Shown here in pieces: positions 18,092 through 27,534 of a stretch of DNA of 64,000 nucleotides. The position numbers and the translations under genes are program-made. Within the stretch, counting starts at the first letter, position 1, and every line of letters starts with the position of its first letter. Origin of the DNA: Nocardioides sp. WS12 (GTDB lineage Bacteria; Actinomycetota; Actinomycetes; Propionibacteriales; Nocardioidaceae); NCBI RefSeq assembly GCF_014108865.1, contig NZ_CP053928.1:3596001-3660000 (forward strand), read 5' to 3'. The notes under the pieces were generated by a model. That model worked only from the letters and a program-made list of their open reading frames with translations, searched no databases and was not told the origin of the DNA.

Positions 18092-18838
18092 CTAGGCCTT
18101 GTCCTTCCCGCCTGACTTGGCAGTCTCGATCGCATGGGCGAGCGCATCGCCGAGACTCTTCGCGAGCGTCGAGTACGGCGTTTGTCCGATCTCCCCTGGT
18201 TTGATGTCAAGGAACGAGGACTCTCCGCCGCGGTTCCAGTCGAACGCGTCCAGGAGGTGCTGCAGCTCCACGTCGCCCGGATTGAGGTAGAGATACATCC
18301 GCCCGAAGCGGAGAGCGTGGCGCCGAGACAGGAGCGTCACACTCTCGTGAAAGAACGATCGCGCCAGGGCAATCAAGTACTTGACCGCAACGAGGACGAT
18401 CGCGCCCAAGGAGATCGCAGAAACCACGTGAAGAATGAGTTCGTTCTGCGAAATCTGCTCCGCTGGCTGGGCGGCCTGGATCGCGATGTATCCGCTAAGG
18501 CCGGTCAAAGCTGCGACAGCGACGAGTGACGAAAGCGCGCCGGCTCGTGACATGCGCCGTGCTCTCGCTGTCAGAACCGCCTGTGCCTTCTCAACGAAGA
18601 GGTCGACGGCGGCAAGTCGAAACAGCGCGTCGTCGTCGCCGTCGAAGCGCTTGGGAGCCGAGTTCTCCAACTTCTCCATCGCATGGACGAGCGTGTCGGT
18701 TCGAAGATCAAGAAGAGCCGCGATCCGTCCAAAATCGTCGTCAAGGGGCCCACCAGCCCACCACCGCTGAAGAGTGGCCCTCAAACCTGTTCGACTCGCT
18801 ATTACTCGTCCGGCACCAGGTGGCACAGCGTCGTTCAC
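18092..18838 (-). CDS. Uncharacterised two-helix membrane protein
   Basis: 248 residues from the GTG at 18838, chosen because an AAGGAG ribosome-binding site lies 5 nt before it; the open frame continues to 19003. Two membrane segments are clear, about residues 105-128 (LSSLVAVAALTGLSGYIAI) and 140-165 (HVVSAISLGAIVLVAVKYLIAL). Both soluble parts are predicted cytoplasmic or on one side. No family recognised. It may form a pair with the DUF2971 gene, which follows on the same strand within an island of defence genes. Confidence 0.6.
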   Translation of the reverse strand: MNDAVPPGAGRVIASRTGLRATLQRWWAGGPLDDDFGRIAALLDLRTDTLVHAMEKLENSAPKRFDGDDDALFRLAAVDLFVEKAQAVLTARARRMSRAGALSSLVAVAALTGLSGYIAIQAAQPAEQISQNELILHVVSAISLGAIVLVAVKYLIALARSFFHESVTLLSRRHALRFGRMYLYLNPGDVELQHLLDAFDWNRGGESSFLDIKPGEIGQTPYSTLAKSLGDALAHAIETAKSGGKDKA

Positions 18839-19036
18839 ACCAACTCCTTTGGTCAGCGCGACTTTGGCAGGTCCCACCCGTGTTGGTGGTCGAACGGGCG
18901 AAATCGCGCTGCCGCGACGGATTTGTAGCGACCGCGAAGCTGTGCTCGCATCGAACATGCTGGATGCGTCTTTCCGCCGCGATCGGGCGCACCCCAGCCC
19001 CAATCTGTGGGCTCACAACATGTGTCAGGCGGTAGG

Positions 19037-22000
19037 TCAGGCAACCTCGGTCGGCACGGCGTGGCCTTTGACGCCGCGGAGAATGTCGACGATGACGTCC
19101 ACGTCGGCTTCAGGGAAGACGAAGTCTGGCCCGGTCGGGGCGTGGTCGGTGTAGGGCGACTCGTAGAGGCGGCCCGGTTCAACGACACCGTTGGTGGCGA
19201 GCTCGTCGATGATCAGTTTGATAAAGCGGATCTGATCGGCCGTGGCGTTCCCTTCATCGAGGTAGGCGCCGAAGGCTTCGGCGGCCGCGGCACGGTCTAG
19301 GCCGACGAGTCCGCGGATGAACAGTCCAAGGCCGCCGGACTGCTCGGAGGCCCAGACGATGTCGACCTTTGCTCCGGCGCCGCTGGCCAGCAGTATCTCC
19401 TCCAGCGCCTGGAGGTCGTCGGGGGTGAGTTGCTTGTTGCGGCGCAGTCGGTGCAGCGCGACGTGGTCCTCGTGTTCCTTGAGGTACGACGCGGCCTTGG
19501 CGCGGAAGCGTTCCATGTTGGTGCCCGGTGTCGCACCGGGCAGGTCGACGTAGATCTCTTCGCCGAGTTCGTCCTTGAAGTCGGTGTAGACGGTCGTCTT
19601 CTGGGCCTTGTCGAGGAACTGGACCAGGCCTCGGAGGCGAAGGCGGACCAGTTCCAGCATCGGCAGGGTCACATCGACCCACCACTCATCGCTGGCGACC
19701 TCTTCGAGTCGTTCAGCCTGGGCCGCGACCGAAGGAATGGCAGTCTTGGTGAGCAAGCCGTGCGCGATGTCCTGGATGGTGGCGCGGATCCGTTCAGCGG
19801 CCAGCGCGTCGCCCTCGAGTTGGGCGAGTTGGCGGCGCAGGACCAGTACGTCGAAGCGTTTGGCGGTCTCTTCGTCGTCCTTGACGGTGGACGGCAGGCC
19901 CGCGAGGTATTCGAGAACCTCTGCGGCGGCCTCGGGGGTCAGGGAGCCCCATGCCTTCTGGTCGGCGTACTTCTCGACCCAGCGTCGGTGGGGGCGGACG
20001 AGGAAGTTCTCGAGGTTCATGCCCGCGACGTACTCGTGCAGTGTGTTGGCGGTCGAGTGGCGAAGCTCGGGTTCCTGGTCGACGTGGTCCAGTGCGGCGA
20101 CCAGGGCGAGGCGGGTTTCGAAGAGTCGCTGGTTGAGGGACTTCTGGTTAGAGCCTTCGGAGCCGGGGAGGTCCTGGCTGAAGTACTCGAGGTTGCCGCA
20201 GAAGTCGAAGACCAGGAAGTTCTTCTTGTCCACGCCGGGGCCGAACAGGTCCGGGGCCAGTCGGGTGCCCCGGCCGATCATCTGCCAGAACTTCGACTTC
20301 GAGCGGACCATCTTGAAAAACACGAGGTTGGCGACTTCGGGGACGTCGATGCCGGTGTCGAGCATGTCGACGCTGATCGCGATGTTCGGGTCTTTGTCGG
20401 CGATGGAGAAGTCGTCGATCAGGCTCTGTGCATAGGACATGCCGTGTGTGATGACGCGGGCGAAGTGGCCAGCTTTGTCGCGGTACTGGGCGTCGTACCG
20501 GTCAGCGATGAACTGGGCGTGGTCGCGGTTCTTGGCGAAGATGATGGTCTTGGCCAGCCGGTCGCCGCCGGCGACCTTGTAGCCCTTGTCCATCACCGTG
20601 GCCAGGACCTTGTCCACGGTGTCGATGTTAAAGAGGAACCGGTTGAGTTCCTCTGAGTCCACTGCGTCCGGTGGTCCGTTCTCGCCCCAGTCGAGGCTGT
20701 CCCACTCGTCCTTCTCGTCCTCGGACAGGTCGGCGTATTTGATGCCGTGGCGCAGGAACTTGGTGCCGACCGAGACACCCACAGGTGGAACGAGGTAGCC
20801 CTCGCTCACCGCCTCGTCGAGGGTGTAGGCGTCGGTGGGGACGCCATCCTCGAGATGGAAGAGGCGGTAGGTGTTGTGGTCGACCTCGTCCTTGGGGGTG
20901 GCCGTGAGCCCGACGAGGAGTGAGTCGAACCAGGAGAAGATCGCGCCGTACTTCTGGTAGACCGAGCGGTGGGCTTCATCGATCACGATGAGGTCGAAGT
21001 AGCCAGGCCCGAACTTGCGCAGACCGCCGTCGGTGTCGCCGATGAGGTTCATCATCGTCGGGTACGTCGAGACGTAGACCCGCCCATCGGCCACCTTGTC
21101 GGTCAACAGGTTCACGGTAGTTGCTGCGGGCAGGTGGGCCTTGAAGGCGTTGGTGGCCTGGGTGACCAGGGCGGTGCGGTCGGCGAGGAACAGGACGCGC
21201 TTGGCCCAGTTGGCCTTCATCAGCTGGTCGACGAGCGCGATCGTCATGCGGGTCTTCCCAGACCCGGTCGCCATCACGAGTAGAGCCTCGCGTTGCTTCT
21301 TCGTGAACGCCTCGTCGATCGCCCGGATGGCGCGCTGTTGGTAGTGGCGTCCGGCGATGTCGGTGTCGATGCCAACGGTGACCAGCGGCAGGCGGGTGTG
21401 GCGGCGCTGGAGGAGCAGTTCGAGTTCGGCCCGGGTGTAGAAGCCCTGCACCTCGCGCGGCGGGTACCCGGCGGCGTCGTCCCACAGCCAGTGTTCGTAG
21501 CCGTTCGTGTAGAAGATGACTGGGCGGCGTCCGAACTGATGCTCGAGGCAGTCGGCGTAAAGCTTGGCCTGCTGCTGGCCCTCCTGGGCTGAGCGGGTGG
21601 TGCGCTTGGCCTCCACCACCGCCAACGGGAGGCCGTCCTCGCCCCAAAGAACGTAGTCGACATACCCCTTGCCCTGGTTGTTCGGCATGCCGGCAACTTC
21701 GAACTCGCGGTCGCGGGGTTCAGCCAACGCCCAGCCTGCTTCGCCGAGAAGGACGTCGATGAACAGGTCGCGGGTCTGGGCCTCGGAGTACTCGTGGTCA
21801 TCGACCGCGGTCTTCGCTGCCTGTGCGGCCTTGATCTGTGCACGCAGTTTGGCGATCTCGGCGTCCTTGGCGGCGGCAAGTTCGTCCTTGTCGGCCAGCG
21901 CCTTCGTCAGAGCGTCGTCTTGTGCCTTGAACTTCGCTGCGAGCTTCACCAGATCGTCGCGCGACAGCGGCACCGCCTTCACGGCGAGGGCCGGGTCGAA

Positions 22001-22402
22001 CAGGGCCTTCGTCGGTACGGCACCGGGGTCGGCGGAGTGGTGGAACGCGGCCCACACCACCACGTGGTGCAGTTCGCGAAGGACCTGAAGCGCGGCCTGG
22101 GGTGGGATCGGGCGAACTTCGTGGACAGCGGTGTTGCCCAGCTTGCGGATCAGGTTCAGCTTCTGGTTGATCCCGGTCCCGGTCCTGGCCTTGAACTCGG
22201 CAGCGTTGATCCGCGCAGCCAGGTCCGGCTGGTAGGGCACCGGCAACGAGAGGAGGTCGTATAGGTGTCCGACGAGCTCCTCAACGGCGCGACGGCTGTA
22301 GAAGCATGCCGAGCGGGGATCAGACGCAAGATAGGACTCGGCCCGGCCACAGTCGTCGTGCAATGACGGCAGCGTCTGCCGGACGAAGTCGAAGTTGCCC
22401 AT
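19037..22402 (-). CDS. hsdR: Type I restriction enzyme HsdR (EcoEI/DUF4145-type)
   Basis: 1121 residues. In order: an N-terminal DUF4145-like helical domain (about 1-130); a short coiled coil (about 150-200); an HsdR_N nuclease domain with YVDYVLWGEDG and LAVVEAKR (D...ExK); a superfamily 2 motor with Walker A LLVMATGSGKTRMT, the DEAH box VIDEAH and GLTATP; a conserved helicase C lobe (SVDMLDTGIDVPEV, IGRGTRL); and a C-terminal HsdM-binding region. It translocates and cuts unmodified DNA with HsdM and HsdS. Last gene of the hsdM-hsdS-DUF91-hsdR operon, starting 10 bp after the DUF91-like stop. Confidence 0.93.
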   Translation of the reverse strand: MGNFDFVRQTLPSLHDDCGRAESYLASDPRSACFYSRRAVEELVGHLYDLLSLPVPYQPDLAARINAAEFKARTGTGINQKLNLIRKLGNTAVHEVRPIPPQAALQVLRELHHVVVWAAFHHSADPGAVPTKALFDPALAVKAVPLSRDDLVKLAAKFKAQDDALTKALADKDELAAAKDAEIAKLRAQIKAAQAAKTAVDDHEYSEAQTRDLFIDVLLGEAGWALAEPRDREFEVAGMPNNQGKGYVDYVLWGEDGLPLAVVEAKRTTRSAQEGQQQAKLYADCLEHQFGRRPVIFYTNGYEHWLWDDAAGYPPREVQGFYTRAELELLLQRRHTRLPLVTVGIDTDIAGRHYQQRAIRAIDEAFTKKQREALLVMATGSGKTRMTIALVDQLMKANWAKRVLFLADRTALVTQATNAFKAHLPAATTVNLLTDKVADGRVYVSTYPTMMNLIGDTDGGLRKFGPGYFDLIVIDEAHRSVYQKYGAIFSWFDSLLVGLTATPKDEVDHNTYRLFHLEDGVPTDAYTLDEAVSEGYLVPPVGVSVGTKFLRHGIKYADLSEDEKDEWDSLDWGENGPPDAVDSEELNRFLFNIDTVDKVLATVMDKGYKVAGGDRLAKTIIFAKNRDHAQFIADRYDAQYRDKAGHFARVITHGMSYAQSLIDDFSIADKDPNIAISVDMLDTGIDVPEVANLVFFKMVRSKSKFWQMIGRGTRLAPDLFGPGVDKKNFLVFDFCGNLEYFSQDLPGSEGSNQKSLNQRLFETRLALVAALDHVDQEPELRHSTANTLHEYVAGMNLENFLVRPHRRWVEKYADQKAWGSLTPEAAAEVLEYLAGLPSTVKDDEETAKRFDVLVLRRQLAQLEGDALAAERIRATIQDIAHGLLTKTAIPSVAAQAERLEEVASDEWWVDVTLPMLELVRLRLRGLVQFLDKAQKTTVYTDFKDELGEEIYVDLPGATPGTNMERFRAKAASYLKEHEDHVALHRLRRNKQLTPDDLQALEEILLASGAGAKVDIVWASEQSGGLGLFIRGLVGLDRAAAAEAFGAYLDEGNATADQIRFIKLIIDELATNGVVEPGRLYESPYTDHAPTGPDFVFPEADVDVIVDILRGVKGHAVPTEVA

Positions 22403-22411
22403 GGTGGCCGG

Positions 22412-23494
22412 TCACTCGCCCTTGTTCTCAATGCCGAAATGATCGGCGAGGCGCTCCAGGGTGAACTCCTGACGCAGTTTGCAGGCACTGTGCTGGCTAG
22501 CGAACATGCCCTTCTGCCAGTAGGCCTCCGTCTCGGGACGGGCATCCAGCCACTCAACCGGAACGACCCACTCAGCCATGTCATCGTCGGCGTCATCGAA
22601 GTGCGGGTGCGGCGTGCCGACAAGATCCTGCTCAGACAGCCTCACCCAGTCGTCGCCGACCTTGACGAGGGCTTCTGCCCACCGGCGTGCGGGGGCGAGT
22701 GTCTTGCCAACAGCGACGTATCCGGTGCCGGGGACGTTGACCCATACGCGAGCACCCTCGGGGAGGGTCCTCATCGTCTGCGAGTAGAACTTCCCGCCTC
22801 CGGCGGCGATGAAGCCATACGTCTGGGCGTCCTCCCAAGGCCGGTTACCGCCATACGAGACGTACCAGTCCAATCCGTTCCAGGCCGCCCGCTTGCCCTT
22901 CTTCGCCGATGACGTTGCCGCCGGACTGCCTTCATCGGACGCCGCGAGCCAGGACCGGGCGAGGTACTTGCGCTCGTCATCTTCTAGGTAGGAGAAGAAG
23001 ACCGCGTTAACCGGGACACCAAAGCTGCGTAGGTAGTTCACAATGCGTTCAGAGCTGTTGTCGAGATCCGAAGCGACAACCGTCAACTGGAGCTCGCCGT
23101 TGAGCTCGTCGGGCGGAGCGCTGCCGAAGACATCCTCAAAGGCCGCTTCGAACGGCTGGCCAAGGTGTTTGTCGGCGATGTCGATGACTTCATCGCGCGA
23201 GAGCGTCGACACCCACGAGCCGTAGTCCAAAATCTGCGCAACGACCTCTCGCGGCGTCCGGTCGCGCTTGAGCTCCAAGACGTGAAGGTTGCCGTCGGTG
23301 TCGATAGCCAGCAGGTCGAGACGCTTCCCGTATGGCGTCGCAACCTCGCTGCCAATGACCAGCAGACGTACGCCGAGCAGCGACGGGTCCCGTAGCAGGA
23401 ACTGGTGGAGTTCCTTCTCTGCAGGCAGCACCATGGCCTTCAACGGGCGCGGCTCGTCACCATCGATGCGCCACATCCTCATCTCAACCGGCAC
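22412..23494 (-). CDS. DUF91/NucS-like nuclease-fold protein inside the type I RM operon
   Basis: 360 residues, GTG start 3 bp after the hsdS stop. The N-terminal third carries the DUF91/NucS PD-(D/E)XK core: KRLDLLAIDTDGNLHVLELK (D...ELK), followed by REVVAQILDYGSWV. The central and C-terminal parts (about 210-340) contain LDWYVSYGG and an aromatic, beta-rich stretch with RVWVNVPGTGYVAVGK, unlike the NucS dimerisation domain. It is not a canonical RM subunit, but its tight position between hsdS and hsdR argues for co-expression. It may act as an accessory endonuclease or a protein that controls cleavage. Family call firm for the N-terminus, role inferred. Confidence 0.75.
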   Translation of the reverse strand: MPVEMRMWRIDGDEPRPLKAMVLPAEKELHQFLLRDPSLLGVRLLVIGSEVATPYGKRLDLLAIDTDGNLHVLELKRDRTPREVVAQILDYGSWVSTLSRDEVIDIADKHLGQPFEAAFEDVFGSAPPDELNGELQLTVVASDLDNSSERIVNYLRSFGVPVNAVFFSYLEDDERKYLARSWLAASDEGSPAATSSAKKGKRAAWNGLDWYVSYGGNRPWEDAQTYGFIAAGGGKFYSQTMRTLPEGARVWVNVPGTGYVAVGKTLAPARRWAEALVKVGDDWVRLSEQDLVGTPHPHFDDADDDMAEWVVPVEWLDARPETEAYWQKGMFASQHSACKLRQEFTLERLADHFGIENKGE

Positions 23495-23497
23495 TAG

Positions 23498-24643
23498 TCA
23501 AAGCTCCCCTCGGAACGCGCGCGACTGGAGTGAGGCGAAGAGTTCATCGGTGGCTGAAACTGCCTTTGCCAAGATGGCCTGCTTAGCCGAGACCGCCGCA
23601 GATCTTTCAACAAAGACCTCGACCGCATGGTCGGAGACCGCGGGAACTTTCAGCTGACGAATTTGGCCGAGACTTAGGTTGGAAATGGTCGCAGTGACCG
23701 CTGACGCACCGATTTGGGCCTTTGCATCGGCCGAGTTCAGCCATGCGAGGAGCCATGGCGCGACTTCCGGCGATCTGAGGCGAACAATTGCGACCGCTTG
23801 GTTGCAGTTCATCGTCATCGAACCGGCGGGAACCAATGCAACGCGACCGATGGTGCCGGCGATCGAAATGAGGAGGTCGCCAGGCTCAATCCAAGACCGC
23901 TTCAGGGTTTCGTGCGCCGCAGTAGGGATGTAGAGATCATCCTTCGCGAAGGCGACGGTTCCGCGTTGCAGGTTTTGGGCCCGGAGGAAGGGCACCCCAG
24001 CCTTGGAGAAGTTCAGACCAACTGTCGTTGGCGTCGTTCCTTTTGTGACTACCGAAGCCATTTGGTTCAACTCAACCCGCTGAGCTGTTGATTGGGCGCC
24101 GAACATGTCGTGGAAGATCGACTGAGTGAGGGAGTCGACGCGGGCGAGAACTTGGCCGCGCTTCGAACGGAGGGTGTCGGCATGATCGAGGATCGCGGCG
24201 AGCCGGCGCTGCTCAGGAAGGGGCGGAACGGGGAGGGCGATTGACTTCACGTGAGCTGGCCGCGCTCGCACGAGCGAACCGCCGACGCCAGCCACGGTGT
24301 TCATAAATTGGCTGTGGAACCCGTCGCTTAGCAAGAAGTGCCGCAAGTAGGCCGGATCGAATGCGCTGCCGCGAAACACGATCCACTCTCCCGATGCGAT
24401 CTGCCGTCGCCCGGCCAACTGGCCCACAACCCGCGCGCGTCGGATGTGGGGGATAATTTTGGACACCATCACGTCACCCGGCTGCACGATCTGCTTCGAT
24501 GAGCCGATTTCGGCACCAAGCGCTATTTCGGGTCCGCCACGGTCGTGCGCCGGGATGCTATAGAGCTCAAACTCTTCATCGGGAAAGTCGCTCGGCTTGA
24601 CCGACCCCCCTCGAGTGACCATGACGTCGCCAAGCGTGGTCAC
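23498..24643 (-). CDS. hsdS: Type I restriction specificity subunit HsdS
   Basis: 381 residues, GTG start overlapping the hsdM stop. Two target-recognition domains, each followed by a conserved helical spacer (LPEQRRLAAILDHADTLRSKR at mid-protein and QAILAKAVSATDELFASLQ at the end), give the classic half-repeat layout. Typical TRD phrases are QPGDVMVSKI and EPGDLLISIAGTIGRVALV. HsdS sets the DNA recognition sequence for both methylation and cleavage; the target cannot be predicted here. Confidence 0.92.
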   Translation of the reverse strand: MTTLGDVMVTRGGSVKPSDFPDEEFELYSIPAHDRGGPEIALGAEIGSSKQIVQPGDVMVSKIIPHIRRARVVGQLAGRRQIASGEWIVFRGSAFDPAYLRHFLLSDGFHSQFMNTVAGVGGSLVRARPAHVKSIALPVPPLPEQRRLAAILDHADTLRSKRGQVLARVDSLTQSIFHDMFGAQSTAQRVELNQMASVVTKGTTPTTVGLNFSKAGVPFLRAQNLQRGTVAFAKDDLYIPTAAHETLKRSWIEPGDLLISIAGTIGRVALVPAGSMTMNCNQAVAIVRLRSPEVAPWLLAWLNSADAKAQIGASAVTATISNLSLGQIRQLKVPAVSDHAVEVFVERSAAVSAKQAILAKAVSATDELFASLQSRAFRGEL

Positions 24644-26139
24644 GAGAGCATCGCCTTCAGGCCAGCGAGGCCATCGGCGAGCTCTTCTTCCAACAGCGCT
24701 ATGTCGGCGATGATCTCGAGTGGCGAGCGGTGCTCGACGTCGTCACGGACGATCTCCCGATAGCGGTTCAGCGAGAGATCGTAACTCTGGGCGACGATCT
24801 CGACCTTGGGAACGAAGAAGGACTGCTCGGTGCGGGCGCGCTGCCTCTCAGCATCTAGGTCCTGCCACCGGGCAAGTACGTCCGGGAGGTCGTTGGCGTC
24901 AACCGGGTTGCGCTTGTCGTCCAAGGAAAAGCCGTCAGCCTGGACGTCGTGGAACCAGACGTCGTCGGTACCCCCGGAGTCCGTCTTAGTGAAGAACAGA
25001 ATCGCGGTAGACACACCGGCGTACGGACGAAAGACGCCGGAGGGGAGTTTCACCACGGCGTCGAGTTTCTGTCCCTCAACCAGAGTCTTACGCAGCGCCT
25101 TGTGAGCAACGCTCGATCCGAAAAGCACACCTTCGGGGACGATCACCGCAGCGCGGCCACCGGGCTTGAGGAGCTTGAGGAAGAGCGCAAGGAATAGGAG
25201 TTCGGTCTTCTTCGTCTTCACTACCCGCTGCAGGTCCTTCGACGTAGCTTCATAGTCGAGGGAGCCGGCGAACGGCGGGTTGGCCAAGATCAGCGTGTAC
25301 CTCTCCGCATCCTCGCTGGCGCCCTCAGAGAGGGAGTCGCGGTAGCGGATGTCGGGTGCCTCGATGCCGTGGAGCAGCATGTTCATGCTGCCGATACGCA
25401 GCATGGTGGAGTCAAAGTCATAGCCGTGGAACATCGAGCTGTGGAAGTGCGAGCGCTGGGTGGCATCGGTGAGGGCCGTCGGGTGGGTGTCGCGGACGTA
25501 TTCGCTGGCCGCGACAAGGAAGCCCGCCGTACCGCAGGCCGGGTCACAGATCTCGTCCCCAGGGGTCGGCGCTGTCATCTGGACCATCAGGTCGATGATG
25601 TGGCGCGGCGTGCGGAACTGTCCGTTGACGCCGGCGGCCGCGATCTTCGACAACAGGTACTCATACAGGTCTCCGTTGGTGTCTCGGTCGGCCATCGGGA
25701 TGTCGTCGAGCATGTCGACAACCTTGCTTAGCAAGGCCGGCGTCGGGATCGTGAACCGGGCGTCCTTCATGTGGTCGCTGTAAGTCGAATCGTCCCCACC
25801 AGCGGCCCGAAGGAACGGGAAGACCTCCTCGGCCACCACCCTGTGCATCACAGCGGGGTCGTCATTCTTGAAGCGACTCCACCGGAGGTGCAGCTGACCC
25901 GGGAGGAACACCGGAGCCTCAAGCTCTCCACCGGTGACCCGAGCCTTTCTCTCCGCCAGGACATGCAGGTCATCGAGACGGCGAATGAAGAGCAGATACG
26001 TGATCTGTTCGATCACCTCGAGCGGGTTGGAAATGCCGCCGGACCAGAACGCATCCCAAACTCGATCGATCTTGCTCTTCAACTCTCCCGTGATCACGTC
26101 CTTAACCCTAGTGACGGACGGGTCATCGTGGGTCGACAT
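24640..26139 (-). CDS. hsdM: Type I DNA methyltransferase HsdM
   Basis: 499 residues from the ATG at 26139, preceded by GGAGG; the frame is open to 26373 but the ribosome-binding site decides the start. The N-terminal helical HsdM_N domain (ITGELKSKIDRVWDAFWSGG) is followed by an N6-adenine methylase with SAM motif DPACGTAGFLVAASEYV and catalytic NPPF. First gene of the operon; its stop overlaps the hsdS start (ATGA/GTGA style), so the subunits are translationally coupled. Modifies adenine in the HsdS-specified site. Confidence 0.93.
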   Translation of the reverse strand: MSTHDDPSVTRVKDVITGELKSKIDRVWDAFWSGGISNPLEVIEQITYLLFIRRLDDLHVLAERKARVTGGELEAPVFLPGQLHLRWSRFKNDDPAVMHRVVAEEVFPFLRAAGGDDSTYSDHMKDARFTIPTPALLSKVVDMLDDIPMADRDTNGDLYEYLLSKIAAAGVNGQFRTPRHIIDLMVQMTAPTPGDEICDPACGTAGFLVAASEYVRDTHPTALTDATQRSHFHSSMFHGYDFDSTMLRIGSMNMLLHGIEAPDIRYRDSLSEGASEDAERYTLILANPPFAGSLDYEATSKDLQRVVKTKKTELLFLALFLKLLKPGGRAAVIVPEGVLFGSSVAHKALRKTLVEGQKLDAVVKLPSGVFRPYAGVSTAILFFTKTDSGGTDDVWFHDVQADGFSLDDKRNPVDANDLPDVLARWQDLDAERQRARTEQSFFVPKVEIVAQSYDLSLNRYREIVRDDVEHRSPLEIIADIALLEEELADGLAGLKAMLS

Positions 26140-26153
26140 GGCAGACCTCCTAC

Positions 26154-26352
26154 TGGACAGACCATCTGGCCAGCCGAGAAACGTCGCACCAAGCCCCGAC
26201 ACAAAGACGCGGAGGCAAGGCGGCCCCAGGGCCAGAGGAGATTCTCGCCGTGGAGCCGGCCATGTCAGACCAATCAGCCCGAGAACATCCAGTTGCACTG
26301 CGGACCGTGCAACCGCGCCAAGGGTGCGTCGCCGACGTCGGGACAGATCTAG
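26154..26352 (+). pseudogene. Remnant of an HNH endonuclease 3' end
   Basis: The plus-strand frame ending at 26352 finishes with ENIQLHCGPCNRAKG, the hallmark C-terminal half of HNH nucleases. The preceding part, where DH..P.SRGG is expected, is only recognisable across frame changes (around 26240-26290), and no upstream reading frame completes the domain. It lies between the hsdM start and the next gene, and probably remains from a lost nuclease gene of the island. Confidence 0.5.
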
Positions 26353-26457
26353 GCACAAAGTCCGGACGGGCACCCGGAATCTCGTTCGCGCGCCCGGTTA
26401 GCCGCTACCTACACTCGCCAGAGGCAAGGGGCGACAGCGGGCAAGGGGAACCAACAG

Positions 26458-27534
26458 ATGATCTCGATCCACACAGTCGAGGCCCGCGACAACGCCATGC
26501 TCGACGTCACCTTCCAGAATCCTGAGGGCCGGGGCGAAGAGATTCGGCGAGAGATTGCGATGGCTCTCGATACGGCGATCAAGCAACTCAGTGATCGCGG
26601 GGTGGAGTATGCGAAGTTGCGTACTGCGCTCACGCCGCAGGTAGACAAGAGGGAGCTTGCCCTCCTCTTCGACTCCACCGTTATGAACGGCTGGTACGGC
26701 GGCGAAGCGGCAGAAGCCGTACTCCCGCACCTGGATCGGAAGTCGAACCACAGCATCCTGGCTGGAGACATCATCTTCAAGGATCTGGACTTCCTGCTCA
26801 CGGCGCTAAATGCCGAAGGCGAGTTCTGGCGTGAGACGTCGATCCCGGTCAGTCAGCAGTTGTACGTCGTCTACATCACCAACCTGAGCGACGGCGGCTT
26901 CGATCGGCTTGTTGACGGCGTTCGGTCAAGCCGCGGCGCGATCGGCTACGTCGACTGCACGTACGCTGGGGTGACGAAGACGATCCTGTCGACCTGCATC
27001 GGGACGCGATACGTCAAGGTTGGGTCGGTCTTCGTGAACTCGCATCCGTTCGACGCCGACGAGGACGCCAATGAGAATGCCGCTGGGTGGCCGTTCGCCG
27101 AGCACGGATATTCGTACTGCTCAATCGCTGACCTCTACTTCGATCTCTTCTTGAGGTACAAGGTCGAGAGCGTGCTCTCTGGGTCGGCATTCAACGATGG
27201 TCACTTCTCGCTTGCGGCCGTCACGGGGATCTGGGCGGACCCGCGAACGTTGCCGCTTTCCGTCCATGAGGGAAAGCGCAAGTACTTAGAAGACGAAAAA
27301 GGCGGCAGTCTGGCGAAGGCTGGTCTGAGCGGCCACTCAGCGGACGAGATAGCGTCGAAGATCAAAGAGAAGATCGCCGCGAACTACATCTACAACTTGG
27401 TGTGGAACTCGGAGAAGGGCTACTCCAACTTCGCCACCATGATCGAGTTCAAGCACATGGGGCGAAAGGTCCGGCTCCGCGCGGCCCTCAAGTTCGAGGA
27501 CGGCGAGTTAGGCCTCGTTTCGCTGTTCGGCTAG
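26458..27534 (+). CDS. Uncharacterised protein divergent from the type I RM operon
   Basis: 358 residues, ATG with an AAGGGGA ribosome-binding site about 8 nt upstream. I do not recognise the family. The sequence looks soluble, mixed alpha/beta: an N-terminal ALDTAIKQLSDRGVEYAKLR helix, a central alpha/beta segment (LYVVYITNLSDGGFDRLVDGV), a tyrosine/aspartate-rich stretch (YSYCSIADLYFDLFLRYKVE) and a lysine-rich C-terminal third. No membrane segment, nuclease or P-loop motif is evident. Position between an RM operon and other orphan genes makes a defence-related role possible but unproven. Confidence 0.7.
   Translation: MISIHTVEARDNAMLDVTFQNPEGRGEEIRREIAMALDTAIKQLSDRGVEYAKLRTALTPQVDKRELALLFDSTVMNGWYGGEAAEAVLPHLDRKSNHSILAGDIIFKDLDFLLTALNAEGEFWRETSIPVSQQLYVVYITNLSDGGFDRLVDGVRSSRGAIGYVDCTYAGVTKTILSTCIGTRYVKVGSVFVNSHPFDADEDANENAAGWPFAEHGYSYCSIADLYFDLFLRYKVESVLSGSAFNDGHFSLAAVTGIWADPRTLPLSVHEGKRKYLEDEKGGSLAKAGLSGHSADEIASKIKEKIAANYIYNLVWNSEKGYSNFATMIEFKHMGRKVRLRAALKFEDGELGLVSLFG

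Noticed and set aside
17826..18092. N-terminal extension of the DUF2971 gene back to a GTG at 18092
   Set aside because: Arg-rich with rare codons and outside the conserved domain. The TAGTG junction is noted, but the shorter start is preferred.
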